A program made the translations under genes and the position numbers. The notes beneath the pieces are model-generated. The model did no database searches. It was given only the letters and a program-made list of their open reading frames with translations, and was not told where the DNA came from. 64,000 nt of DNA, taken from contig CM020620.1 of the NCBI GenBank assembly GCA_009829735.1, positions 18,992,354 through 19,056,353 of the forward strand. Direction: 5' to 3'. Shown here one piece after another: positions 44,371 to 55,523 of this stretch. Source of the stretch: Pyropia yezoensis. Its lineage: Eukaryota > Rhodophyta > Bangiophyceae > Bangiales > Bangiaceae. Position 1 is the first letter of the stretch; each line of letters begins with the position of its first letter.

Positions 44371-47218
44371 CTATGACCGCCACCGCCGCCCCTTGCCCTT
44401 GCTCGCCGCCCGCGCCGCCACCCCCGCTACGAGCGCGTCCATGCCGCCGCCACCGCCCGTCGGCGGCACCGCCGCGACGGCCATCGATGGCGGCACCGCC
44501 GCGACGGCCATCGATGGCGGCACCGCCGACGCTGCCACAACCGGCCCCGGTGCCGCAGCGGGTGCCGCCGCCGGTGACGCCGCCGCCGTCGTCACCGCCG
44601 TCGTCCCCCCCGAGCCGCGGCTCCCCCGGGATGACGCGCCGCCCCCCGGTGGGCGCACGCGCGCCAGCCCCACCGCCGACGACACCTCTGCGGCGGTGAG
44701 GATGAGGCCCGGCGGGATGGGCGGCGGGGGGCGGGCGATCCACGCGTCGTCCCCGCCACAGCCGCCGCCGCCGGCAGCCGCCGCGCCGCCAACACCCCCC
44801 ACCCCACCAGTCGCCGCGGCGACAGCAGCCAGGCCCGTCGAGGCGGCGGCGGCGGCAGCGGCGGCGGCGGCGGCGTCGATAACCACTGGCGGGGCGCCCT
44901 CGGTAAACCACGGGTGCGCTCGGAGCTCGGCGAGGCCGACGCGCGCCGCCGGGTCGCGCTCCTCCAGGATGCCCTTGAGTAGCGCCCGCACCAGCTGGGA
45001 CGTTTCGGGCTTGCGCGGCACCCGCAGGGTGCCCCGCACAATCGCCGCCTGCACGTCGGCCGCCGAGGGTGAGACGGCGCCCGCGGTGGCACCGCCGCCG
45101 CCGCCGGCGGTGGAACCGGCGGCACTCAGTGGGGGGACGCTGCCGCCCCCCACTGGCGGCGGCGGCGGCACAAACGGCGGGCGCCCATAGAGCATTAAGA
45201 AGAGCACTGCCCCAATAGCCCACACGTCCGCCGCAAACGCGGCGCGGGGGGTGGCGGGCGGCGGCGGGCCGCCCGGCCCGCCCAGCCAGCACAGCTCGGG
45301 GGCGAGGTAGGCGGGGGAGGCCCCCCCCAGGCGGGCGCGCAGGGCGGCGGGGGTGGAGGGCGCGCCCGCGCCCAGCGGGTTGAGCTTGACCGTTCCGTCG
45401 ACGGCGCGGAGGACGGTCTGCGGGCGGATGTCCCCGTGCGGGAGGCCCGCCGCGTGGAGGGCGGCGGTGGCGGCAATAACGCCCGCAATCACCTCCCGCG
45501 CAATGCGCTCGGGGAGGGCATGCGGCGCGGCCGAGCCGCGGCTGCCCTCCACCACCACCCCCCGCGCGGCGTGCTCAAAAATGACATACGCCCCCGCCGG
45601 GGGAGGGGGCGGCGGTGGTCCGCCCGGCGCGGGAGGCGACGCGCCCCCGCCGCCATCGTCGTCCTCATCATCGGATTGTGGGGGCGGCGGCAGGGGGGTC
45701 AACACCTCGCGGTAGGCGAGGAGGTTTGGGTGCCGCAGCCGCTTCAGCACCGCCACCTCCTCGGCCGACCGGAGGAGCACCTCGGCGGCGGCGGCAGGTA
45801 CCCACCGGACGCCCACAAACGTGCGGGCCGAGCGGCTCAGCGCGAGCCGTGCGGCGCCATTGTGCCCCCGCACGCGGCCCAGCAGCACGTAATCATTGAC
45901 GGCGGGGAGGTCCCGTGCGGGCACGCCACCCCACGCGTCCTCGACCAGGTCATAGTCCTCGCGCTCGGGTTCGGGGGCGCCCACCCCGGGCGGCGTCTCC
46001 ACCGCCGCTTGCAGTGGAACCAACACTGATAGGCAACGACCCCAGACGGCCGCCTCGGGGGCCGACGAAAACATGAGCGCCAACCGCCGCCCGCCCGCCG
46101 TCTCGACAGCCAGCTCCTTGTCCACCACCCGCAGGGCAGTGACCTTGGACAGCCGCAGCGCGTCGGCCGGGACGCCATCCTTTTTCGACGTCCACACCAG
46201 CCGGGACACGTCGGGGGAGAGCCACACCCGCCGGGCGCCCCACCGGAAAAAGGGCTGCCGCTTGTAGCACGCCATGCCGCCCAGCAGCTCCACCGCGCAC
46301 TCGAGGGGCGTCCGCTGCCCGACGGGCCGCTCGCGGCACGTATCCCACAGGTCGGGGGTGGCGGCCACGGCGGCGAGCTCCGGGTCGGGCGCGTCAGGGG
46401 CGAGCGGCGGGGCGACCGCCGCCGCGGGCCGCCCCGACCCAAATGACGACCGCCGCCGCGACGCAGACGACGCGTCTGACTGGCGGCCAACGGGCGCGGG
46501 GGGAGTGCCCACTGCGACGCCACCGCCGCCGCCGCCGCCGCCGCCGCCCCCCCCGCCCGACGGCGCAGGGGGTGACCACCCCGCCCCGCCGCGACCGCCG
46601 CCGCGTCGTGGCACGGGGGGCGACGGCCGCCGGCGGGCGGCCACGCCGACCGGCGGCGCCGCGCCGCTGGTGCTGCCGTGCGCGGGGGGAGACCAGCGGG
46701 GCGGCGCCCCCCCCCCGCCGCCCGCCGCCCCCGCCCCGCCCGCATCGTCGCTGCTGCCCCCGTCCGCGTCGCCGACGCGACGGCGGAAACGGCGGGGCGG
46801 GCGGCCGCCGCGGGTGTGGCCAACGGCGGTGCGCCTGCCGTCCCGCCGCCCCTCCCGGCCGTCGCTGTCATCTGTGCCGCTGCCGCCGCGAACACCACCC
46901 CCGCCGACCTGCGCCCCCGCCCGCGCCTCCCGGTCCTCTGCGTTGAGCTCCTCATCCGACTCGACGGTCAGCCACGACTGGGCAGAGAGGTTGGAAAAGT
47001 TGGACGACGACGGCACCAACAGCCCGGCGCCGCTGCTGCCACCGTCGCTTTCACCGCCGCTGCCGCCCGAGGAGGATGCCTTCCTGCCGCCGCCGCCGCC
47101 GCTGCCGCCACCTTCCCGGCTGCTCCGGTCGCCGGGAGAAGGCCTCACCGCCCCCTCTCCGCCACCACGACCACTACGCCCCCCCCCCCGACGGCGGGGG
47201 ACGTAACCATCGTCCCCA

Positions 47219-47251
<33 letters not shown>

Positions 47252-47988
47252 ACGTCAGGCTCGGCCGCCGCGGCCGCGGCCGCCACGTGCGTCGCCCCCC
47301 CAGCCCCCCGCCAGGCGGCGCCCTCCACCCCCCGCAGCAGCGCCTCGTCCAGCTCCTCATCGCCCACAACACCCACCACCACATCGTCCTCGTCCTGGCC
47401 GCCGCCGCCGCCGCCACCACCGTCGGATGGGTCGGTGGCCCCCCACCCGCCATCATCATCGCCCACAGGCGGCGGTCCGCCACGGGGGCCACCGCCACCG
47501 GCGGCACGCCCACGGCGGCGGCGGCCAAAGCGGGGGCCGGGTGGGGAGTCCTGCAGCGCCCGCCCCTCGGCCGAGGAAGCCTCGGCGCCCGCCGACGCGC
47601 GCCCGCCGCCGCCGCCGCCGCCACCGCCCGCCGCCGCTGGTGGGGAGGTGCCCGGCGGGGCGTCGTCCCGCCACCCCCCCCCCCTCGCTGCACCAGCGCC
47701 GCCGCTGCCACCCACCTTGCCAGCCGCCTTTCCCGCCCGTGCCCGGCGGCCACCCCCACCCCCACCCCCACCCCCACCCCCGTACCCGCCCCCGTCCCCA
47801 TCCCCGCCGCCACCATCCCCGCCGCCGCCCCCCCCGTCGCCAGCAACGCTGCCGCCGCCGCCACTCCCGCTGGTCCCCCCCGACACGACCGACATGCGCG
47901 GGGGCGGCTCGGCGCCATCGTCCGGCCGCGGTACGCCCACGGCGGGGTCGTCATCCACGTCCACGACCACCGACGCGGCGGCGTCCAT
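44371..47988 (-). CDS. PH-like domain plus catalytically degenerate protein kinase (pseudokinase)
   Basis: 1205 aa, single exon, ATG at 47,988 (MDAAASVVVDVDDDP). Residues 1-~560 are low complexity (Gly, Asp, Pro; an Asp run encoded by GAC repeats at 47,217-47,249). Residues ~565-670 look like a PH domain: KRQPFFRWGARRVWLSPDVSR, then WTSKKDGVPADALRLSKV, and AVWGRCLSVLVPLQAAV as the C-terminal helix. The kinase fold runs from ~700 to ~1030: glycine loop LLGRVRGHNGAARLA, APE present (AYLAPELCW), DVWAIGAVLFLMLYGRPPF and HPWFTEG at the end, most like the CAMK/CAMKK group. Catalytic residues are changed: VAIK Lys is Arg728, HRD reads HGD (851-853), the catalytic-loop Lys and Asn are Arg and Thr (DIRPQT), and DFG reads PLG (871-873). 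It should not transfer phosphate normally; a scaffold or allosteric role at membranes is an inference. A 27 bp duplication (44,470-44,523) repeats part of the tail. Confidence 0.85.
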
Positions 47989-48260
47989 GGCGGACCGACG
48001 ACGACGCCCGCCGCGCCGGCACAACCCTAGACGCCGCGCAAAGAGCGGGAGAGGGGGGGGGGGGGGGATGGGGCGGGACGGGGCGGGGCGGGGCGGGGCG
48101 GGGCGGTGCGCGTGTGGTGCGGTGCAGTGACAGGGGGGGGGAAAGGGGGAAAGTCGGGGGGGGGGGGGGGGGGGGAGAGAGAGAGAGAGAGAGAGAGAAG
48201 GGGGGGAGCGGCGCTTCGCGGGGGAGTGAGGGGCACACGTGCACGCCGTCGGTGGTGGAC

Positions 48261-48318
48261 CCGGTGGCGGTCCCGGTGGCGGTCCCGGTGGCGGTCCCGG
48301 TGGCGGTCCCGGTGGCGG
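48261..48318. repeat. 12 bp tandem repeat (CCGGTGGCGGTC), ~4.8 copies
   Basis: Perfect units from 48,261 onwards, the last one incomplete. Confidence 0.95.
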
Positions 48319-48711
48319 CGTCCCGGTGGCGCGGTCTCAGCGGCGTTCCCGGTAGCAGGCAGGCGGCGGCGGCGGCCCCGGTGGGTTGCGGCAGCGGCGG
48401 CAGCGGCGCGGCGGGCGTGGCGCACCCCACCCCACGGGGGCAGGGACGGCCGCGTCGGCCGCCGCGGCCTGCGCGGGTGGGGGGCGCTGTGGGTGCGCCA
48501 CCAGCAGCGCGGGCGGCAGGTGCGCCTCCCCCTCGACCCCCACCCCCACCCCCACCCCCCCCCCCCCCCCCCCCCCCAACAAAGCCCCCCCCCCCCCACC
48601 CCCGCGCGCCGCCCCCCACCCCCCCCCCCCCCCCCCCCGCGCGGGGGGGGGGGGGGGGGGGGGGGGGTAGGGGGGCCGACGCAGGCCACGTGGGCCGCTG
48701 CGGGGGTGGTG

Positions 48712-48742
<31 letters not shown>

Positions 48743-48745
48743 GCG

Positions 48746-48777
<32 letters not shown>

Positions 48778-49819
48778 GGCGGCAGTGGCAGCAGCCCCGC
48801 CTCGTGGCCGGCAGCAGTGGGACGCGCGCGCGCGTGGCGGCGTGTGGCGGCAGCACAAGGGCGGGTGGTGGTAGCGGGGTGGTGGGGTGGTGGTGGGGGG
48901 GGGGGTGGTGGCACCGCCAGAGTCCCCTCCCGGCTGCGGCTCGGTTCGGCCACCGCGCCAACCCCCCACCCCCTCCTGGGGTGGGGCGGCACAGACCCCC
49001 GCCGGCGGCGGGTCAGGGCCAGGCACACACAACCACCGCTGTGGGTGGGAGGGGCCGGCGGGGGGGGACAGGGAGGGGGGGACGGGGAGGGGCTGTGACG
49101 GACGCCGCCGGTGGGTGTAGGGCAGCAGCACACAGCGGTGGGGGGGAACCGCGGCGCCGACGGCGACTGCTCGTCAGAACGGGGCAGGCCGCGCGGGGGG
49201 GGGGTGGGGGGGGGGGGGGAGCCGGGGAGGGGGGGGGCGGGACGGTCAGGGAGCAGGCAGCTGCTGCCTTGGGGGGGGGGGGGGGGAGTCGTCGCAGAGG
49301 GTTGGGGGCGGGGGTGAGGGAGGGAGGGGGGGAGGCGCGGAGGGCGCGGGGGGGGGGGGGTGGGGGGGGGGGGGGAAGGCGCGACCGCGGCCGCCGTGCG
49401 CAACGACACGCCACCGCCGGCGTTGGCGGCTGCCGCCGCGGCGCCGCGGGTGGGCGCGCGCACCCCACGGGCGCCCGCGGGCGTGCAGGCAGACCGGGAG
49501 GAGGGGGGGGGGGGGGGGTGCGGGTGGGGTGGTGGGGGTGGGGTGGTGGGGGTGGGGGGTGGGGGTGGGGGTGGGTGGGGGTGGGGTGGTGGGGGTGGGG
49601 GTGGGGGTGGGGGTGGGTGGGGGGGTGGGTGGGGGGGGTGGGTGGGGGGGGGTGGCGCCGATGGCTGTGACGCCGTCAACAATGGTGGCGCAGGGCAGGC
49701 GGGGCGGGGGGGTGGGGTGGGGGGGGGGGGGGGGGGGGGGGGGTGGGTGGGCGCCACGGGGCAACGCCCGCGCGGGGTCGGTGCCCCTCTCCCCCCCCCC
49801 CCTCCTGCCCGCGGGGCTG

Positions 49820-49873
49820 CAGCCGGCTGGCCGGCCGCGCCCAGCCGGCTGGCCGGCCGCGCCCAGCCGGCTG
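49820..49873. repeat. 22 bp palindromic tandem repeat, ~2.5 copies
   Basis: Unit starts CAGCCGGCTGGCCGGCC and contains the self-complementary words CAGCCGGCTG and GGCCGGCC; copies start at 49,820, 49,842 and 49,864 (partial). It can fold into strong hairpins. Confidence 0.9.
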
Positions 49874-51536
49874 CAGCCCCCCCCCCCCCCCCCCGGGCAG
49901 CGCGCGTACGTACAGTAGTGGAGGCGGCGGCGGTGGCGGGGGGGGAACACGACGCCCAAGCCGGGGCTCGGGCAGACCGCCAGTGGTGGTGGTAGGGGCG
50001 GGGGTGGGGGTGGGGGTGGGGGTGGTGGCACGGCGGGGGCGTGTGCGTTGGTGTGGCAGCGGCGGCAGCGGCGGCGGCGGCGGCGGGCGCGGCGGGGGGG
50101 GTGTGGCCAGCGGCAGGGAGAGCGCCCAAAAAAAAAAAAAAAGACACCCCACCGCGCGCTCCCCCCCACAGCCCCCGCCCCGCTCGGCCGTCCCTCAGCC
50201 ACGGGTGGCACCACCTCCACCGTCGGGTGACACCCACCCCCCCCCCCCCGCCCTCGCCCCACCCCCCACCCATTTCCCCACCAGCCACACCTCCCTCCCT
50301 CCCTCCCTCCCTCTCCCTCGCCCCTCACCGCCCCCCCCCCCCCCCCCCCCACCACCACACGGCCAGGCTGGCTCCTGCAAAAACAACACCCCCCCCTCGG
50401 CCGGGCAGCCAAGCTGGGTAGCGGCCTATCTACGTATATATCCCATGCGCGCGTGCGGGGGGCACGTGGCCGGCCCGCGGGGGGCGCCACCTGGCCGCTC
50501 GGCGGCCGCCCCCCCCCCCCCTCCCTGCTCCCCTCACCACCACCACCACCTCCCTGCGCCAATGCAACTCCCAGCGTGGAGAAACGCCACCGGCGGCCAC
50601 CAAAAAAAGAAAACAAAACACATAGAAACGGCCCTGCCGGCGCCACGCGTGCACGTGCGTGGGCGGGGCCGCCGTTTCCCCACCCCATCCCCCAACACCC
50701 CACACCCCGCCCCCCCCCCCCCCTCCCCCCCCGCTCTCCCACCACAGCACAGAGCCTATCCAGGGGGGGGGGGGGGGGGAGGCGTGGCGCGCACTCTGGC
50801 GCGTGCCGTCTCTCCCCAAGCCGGGGGCGGCCCCTCTCTCCACCCACCCAACACTCCCACCGGGTGTGCTCCTAGCAGACGGGTGGGCAACCGCATTGGG
50901 CTGACAGCGCCCACGCCGCCACGCCTTGGCAGGAGTGCAGTGGGGGGGGGGGGGCGTGGGTTGGGGGGGGGTGGAAACGTCCAGGTGGAGGAAGGTGGTG
51001 GAGCAGGGGGGGGGGCGGGGGGGGGGGGCTTGTGCCGCTGCTGGTGCCTTCGTCGCTGCTGCTGCAGCCACCGCCGCCATCGTCTGTTGCCGCTCAAAGC
51101 CCATCAAAACCCTTATTTCGACGGCAACTCGATGGGCCTCGGAAGGCCTGCTAAGGCAGGGATTCGATGGAAGTCCAATGGGACTCGATGGGACCCCGGC
51201 TCGATGGGACTCGACGGCATTCTTTATCGAGCGAAAGTTTTACAGTCTCGATACAATACACGCCGTACAGCTAACACTTCGGCGTCGGTCTCGAGTGAGA
51301 ACCAGAACACCCAGTCCGCAGCGCGGCCCATGTGGTACTTTTTTTTGATTCCCGGCCGGGGTTTTATCCCCGTCGATGCGGCTTGGTATTCCTACCGATA
51401 TTACGTTTCTTCTACCTCTGACCCCCTCCCACACGCAGCCGCTGGGACATACAGCACGACGTGGCACGTCGCGCCGTTCTACGTGCGTGCGCCACACGAA
51501 CTTGAACACTCCTCGCGCACGGAAGTTGTTGCAGTA

Positions 51537-52597
51537 CCGGGAGTGCGCCAATAGATGGTGAGTTTTAACCCTGTTTATTTTTCTACAGCTACGTCTACTG
51601 CTCGTACCAGACCAGAAGTGGGCTCATCAGAAAGAGCAAGAGGAGCTTGTTTTTCTGATGCAACATTATCTCTGGTGTCTGCAAGGCCACCCTTGTAGCT
51701 CCCGTGTGTATTTCTCCCGAAACGCGTGCGCTGAGGGCCTCTCTGTGCCCCTAACGATGGGGACTGTCAGCTCCCTCCAGGGGCCTCTGTTCAGGGGTGT
51801 GTACAGCCCGGACGTGTGGCACTGCAGTCCTCTGACGCGACAGCGGAGCACTCCGTTCCTTAACCCCTCACGCCCATGACGGAGCGGACTGGCCACCGAC
51901 AAGACCACCGCAGGCGGCTGGTGGGCGCGGCTGTTCCTTCTCCTCCGCACCCCCCACCCCCCCCCTCCCCACCGTTCCGCTTGTGTTTGATATTGCTCCC
52001 CACCTCCGCCTTTGCGCGGGGGCGGCACTTCGCGCCTTCCCCCCTTCCTTCCCGCGACCCCCCCCCGCCCCATAGTCCTGCTTGTAGTCGGCGTGTGAGC
52101 TACAAGAGGAAAGCCCGCGAGCTGGGAGAGACGCCGCGGTGACCAACGGCGGAGGTGATCATGAGCTGGAGGGAATGAGGAATGCTGAGCAGCCCTGCGG
52201 GGTAACCGCAGGGAACATGGATGTGGACGGCGCCCTCGGGGCAACCAGGATGGGGCCGCACATCATGCTCTTCCAGGATGGGGGACCATCGCGACATGAC
52301 TGACAATTTCGTGTGCGGCCGCACTGGACCCTGCTGACAAGGGCCTTCCTGGCCCCCACTGTGGCCGTATCTGCGTGAAGAGGGAGAGGGCTCCATGAGC
52401 TACAATTTGTCGGTTCCACCTCTGCCGATTGCTGTGTTTCTCGTCCCTTTTTCTCTCTCTTTGCCTGTTTCTTACCCCCGTTTTATTCCCTTCTTTTATT
52501 TGTTTATCTAAAAATCGGCCATTGCGGGCCCGTGAGCGGCGATTTCTGGCGACTCGCGATCTTTAGGAGCACTCCCCATGTATTGGCGCACTCCCGG
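51537..52597. mobile_element. Putative non-autonomous DNA transposon with inverted ends and TA target site
   Basis: CCGGGAGTGCGCCAATA at 51,537 recurs in inverted orientation ending at 52,597. The match continues inwards with two mismatches over about 26 bases (ATGG and GAG follow on both sides). TA flanks both ends (51,535-51,536 and 52,598-52,599). The ~1.06 kb interior has ordinary composition, unlike its surroundings, and short frames of 70-190 codons; I recognise no transposase. TIR plus TA duplication suggests Tc1/mariner relatives, but the terminal sequence differs from the MITEs at 1.44 and 34.07 kb. Confidence 0.6.
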
Positions 52598-52599
52598 TA

Positions 52600-53333
52600 A
52601 ACGGAGGCGCACTGTCCGGTACAGTGCCGTGAGCCTGCACCTGGGAAGCCGCCGCCACGGGGTGAATCACGCGGCTTGGATATCACCCGGCCACCACCAG
52701 GTACCGCCGCCACATGTCTACAACTCAGCACCGGGCCATGCCTTAGAAGGACCGTCACGTCACAAAGGAGACAACCACGTCAAGGAGAACACGAAAGGTA
52801 CACGTGCCAAGTCAGAAAAAGCAAGTGACAAAGAATGAATGTGCGTACAGACACCGGGCACTGACGAGCGACCACCGGACAGAATGAGCTCTCACTCACG
52901 TATCCAATCCAACACTGCCTGCCTGGAGCGTCCCCTTGCCACGACACCCACACAAGGAGCACACTGTCCCTGCATGCCCCTCTGGTCCGCTCATACACAC
53001 TCTCAGACACACCCGCTCATCTTCTCCCACCGGCCACCCCCGCACCCACCCCAGTCTCCCGTCCGTTGCAACGCACTCGCTGCTTCGCAACTTCCCGCAT
53101 CCTGGTCTTCCCGACTATAGTTCGAGGTGCTCCGCAAGTCAGTGGACGGGCATGGATGGTGCTCGCCCTCCACCGCCCCTCCACCACCCCTCCACCACCC
53201 CTTCATCCCCCTACCAACCCACCAGCCGACCACGCCTTCATCCCACCCCCCCCCCCCCCCCCCCCCGCCCACCCCTCACCAGTCCCGACCCCCCCATCCA
53301 GACTGTGTCAGTCTAATAAGTGTCTTCGGCCAG
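52600..53333. other. No gene seen
   Basis: A+C-rich plus strand with a C run at 53,249-53,267 and CACCCCTCCAC-type short repeats near 53,180-53,205. Open frames are short. Confidence 0.4.
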
Positions 53334-54572
53334 TCACTCCTGTAGCTCGATTTCCTCCTCCTCGAGCATCTCTTCCAGACTGCCTGAAAGAGTAGTGCGA
53401 TCATCCCGAGGCTGGACCCAGTCGGTGTCCGCATCCGGCTCGGGTGCCTCGACCATCTGCACCCCACCCACGTAGGGCGCCGACGGAGCCACACGGGTGG
53501 CGCCATTGGAAAGTTCCAGCAGGCCTTCCATGCCATCAATTGCGTCCACACGCACGTCACGGTCGTCGCCCGCACAGCCGTCGTCACTTGCACGACCGCC
53601 GCCCAAGCCACGATCACCACCCGTGTCATCTGCACGATCGCCTTCACCCGCACCTCAGCCACCAGCGACACCGTCAGTTGCGGCTCCAAAAGCATCTGCA
53701 TCAACCGTGTAGGTGCCGTCGTCAGCGACAAGTTGAACACGGCGCTCGTCGTCACCGTCACTCAGCAGCAGACCATCCTGAACACGTGTGTGGTGACGCA
53801 GGAATGTATTCACCAGTATCATGTGCTCCCGCCACCCCGCGTAGGAGCCGTCGTCGTTGCCAGTGCGGCGGGCCTTGCGGACGCCAACCACCTTCTCAAA
53901 AGATACACGCGCCCAGTGTGCAATGAGCGCCACATGCCCCGTAGATGCGATGACGTACTCACATTGATTGATGGCCGCTGCCACCACCCGATCGTTCTGT
54001 CCCGTGCGCAGGAAGAGAGCCTTCATCGCGGCATTGGCGGCTTTCTTGGCCGGGTCAGACTTGGCGTACTGTGAGTCGTTGAGCCAGCCCTGCGCTTCTG
54101 CCTGGGTGAGTTCTGCGACATCGACGCCGAGTGATTCAAAGTAGGTCGCCATTGAAACCTTCCGCAGGGCCTCCAATAAGTAACCCTTGACCCGTTTCAG
54201 CTTCTCCGACACAGGCGCCCTCTTCTCTGCTGCCTTGCCCTCCGCATTGATGAACAGACGTCGGCTTTCCATAAACTCCTGCGCGCCCGCCCGGTCAACT
54301 CGAAGGACGTGCTCTGTACCCTGGTAACAAATGTCGAGCACTCGGGCACCACTGGGCATGACGTGAAGACCCTCGTTCGCCGTCACAATTTCGAACAACA
54401 TCATCTGTTTGGCCACGTCGCGCACACGGCGAACTTCACTCTCGCTCCGAGTGGCCAGCTACAGCCTGTCATCCTCGTCTGTCGGGTCCGACGTGCCGCG
54501 AATATCCGCATCGCGTCCGGCAGCCTCTGACTTCACCTGCTTGCCGACGCCGTCAAAGACACCTCGGACGGC
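53334..54572 (-). pseudogene. Unclassified reading frame, apparently broken, cut off by the LTR element
   Basis: One minus-strand frame runs from the edge of the LTR (54,572) to 53,334 and looks like ordinary protein throughout, unlike the low-complexity neighbours. The longest uninterrupted piece is ~255 codons (53,655-54,425) and contains LFEIVTANEGLHVMPSGARV, a charged helical part (SEKLKRVKGYLLEALRKVS), ELTQAEAQGWLNDSQYA, FLRTGQNDRVVAAAINQCEY and HMILVNTFLRHHTRVQDG. The end is acidic (LEEMLEEEEIELQE). I recognise no family. It seems to hold about two breaks and lacks its beginning, which the LTR element may have separated from it. It could be a dead host gene or the remains of another mobile element. 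Confidence 0.5.
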
Positions 54573-54934
54573 TGTAGCACAATAGGTATCCGCTGCATGT
54601 CCACTCTCAGGGAACACTCACCAAGGGGGATCGGCACCAACGTCACCAGGAGGCCAAGGTTGCTGTCCTTGGAGCGCAAGCCGCGGGACCAAGATGGGAG
54701 CCCAAATGGGAGGGGTTTGTTGTTCTACCTTGACCGGCGGTGGATTCGCCGCCGGCCCCCTCGTTATAAACCCTCGGAGACACTACTAACTACCCTCCAC
54801 CCCAAGATGCAAGTCCCTCTGGTCATACGGAACTTAAAGATACCGTGACCAGTACGGACTCCCAAATTGAAAGTTAAGGGTTAGAAGTAGCCCCCCAATA
54901 TTAGGATCACAATACGGCCAACCATATTGCTACA
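54573..54934 (-). repeat. 3' LTR of the Ty3/gypsy element
   Basis: 362 bp bounded by the inverted termini TGTAGCAcAATA (left) and TATTGCTACA (right), that is TG...CA ends with a longer inverted repeat. Directly to its right is TATCCCCCCCTT (54,935-54,946), which on the minus strand is a purine tract of the kind that primes plus-strand synthesis. The candidate target duplication on the left is ACGGC (54,568-54,572). A TTTATAA word lies inside on the minus strand near 54,770. Confidence 0.85.
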
Positions 54935-55523
54935 TATCCCCCCCTTAGATTCGGCCCGTCCTCGGGTCGAGTTGCATTCGGGTTACCGAATGTAAGTGGG
55001 TCGCGTGACCGTTTACCAGTCGGGTGGGGCTTTGCGCCCTGTCGCGACAGACACCCCTTTTCGAGGTTGTCTGAGGGGGGTGCCCCCCTTTGTGTGGTAC
55101 ACACACGATCCGTTTTCCGGACCGTTGCATTCCCGATGCGCGTTTCTGTTCACGACCCCCCTTTACGAGGGGTGGTGCAAGCGGATCCGCCACCAGGCGT
55201 CTGGTGGTAGGGGGGGCCCTCTCGCGGGACGATTGAGTGGGGGGCGGGGGCTGCCCGCGTTGCGTGGGGGCGGTTGGGGGTGACCCCTTTGTTTACCCCG
55301 TGTGGGAGGGGGGCGTGGCCCCGATCCAGGTGCCTGGGTGGAGCGCCCTCGTAGCTCGGCTGGCGCGGGTCGTCCCGCGCTGCCGTATCGCCCGTGCTGA
55401 GCTGTGTGGTTGTAAGCGCGGGTGCCCGCGCTTCCCTGGCTCGTCCGCGCGAGCGTTCCTTGTACCGGGTCGAGCCGGCTGCGGCTTTTTGGCACGGGGC
55501 GCCCCTGCTACCCCGGCTCCACC

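Larger units (their letters stand above)
47989..51534. other. 3.5 kb of extreme poly-G/poly-C and simple repeats
   Basis: Long G runs on the plus strand (about 48,155-48,176, 48,639-48,667, 49,357-49,374 and 49,719-49,743) alternate with C runs (48,556-48,578, 50,332-50,350). A GA repeat lies at 48,177-48,200, a CCGGTGGCGGTC repeat at 48,261-48,318 and GGGT/GGGGT repeats at 49,516-49,660. From about 51,090 the composition becomes ordinary and TCGATGG occurs at 51,129, 51,164, 51,185 and 51,201. No gene is supported: all long frames are Pro, Gly or Arg strings. The DNA is rich in potential G-quadruplexes. Confidence 0.6.

Noticed and set aside
47076-49670. 864-codon plus-strand frame across the pseudokinase 5' end and beyond
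   Set aside because: It is antisense to well-supported coding sequence and then runs through simple repeats.
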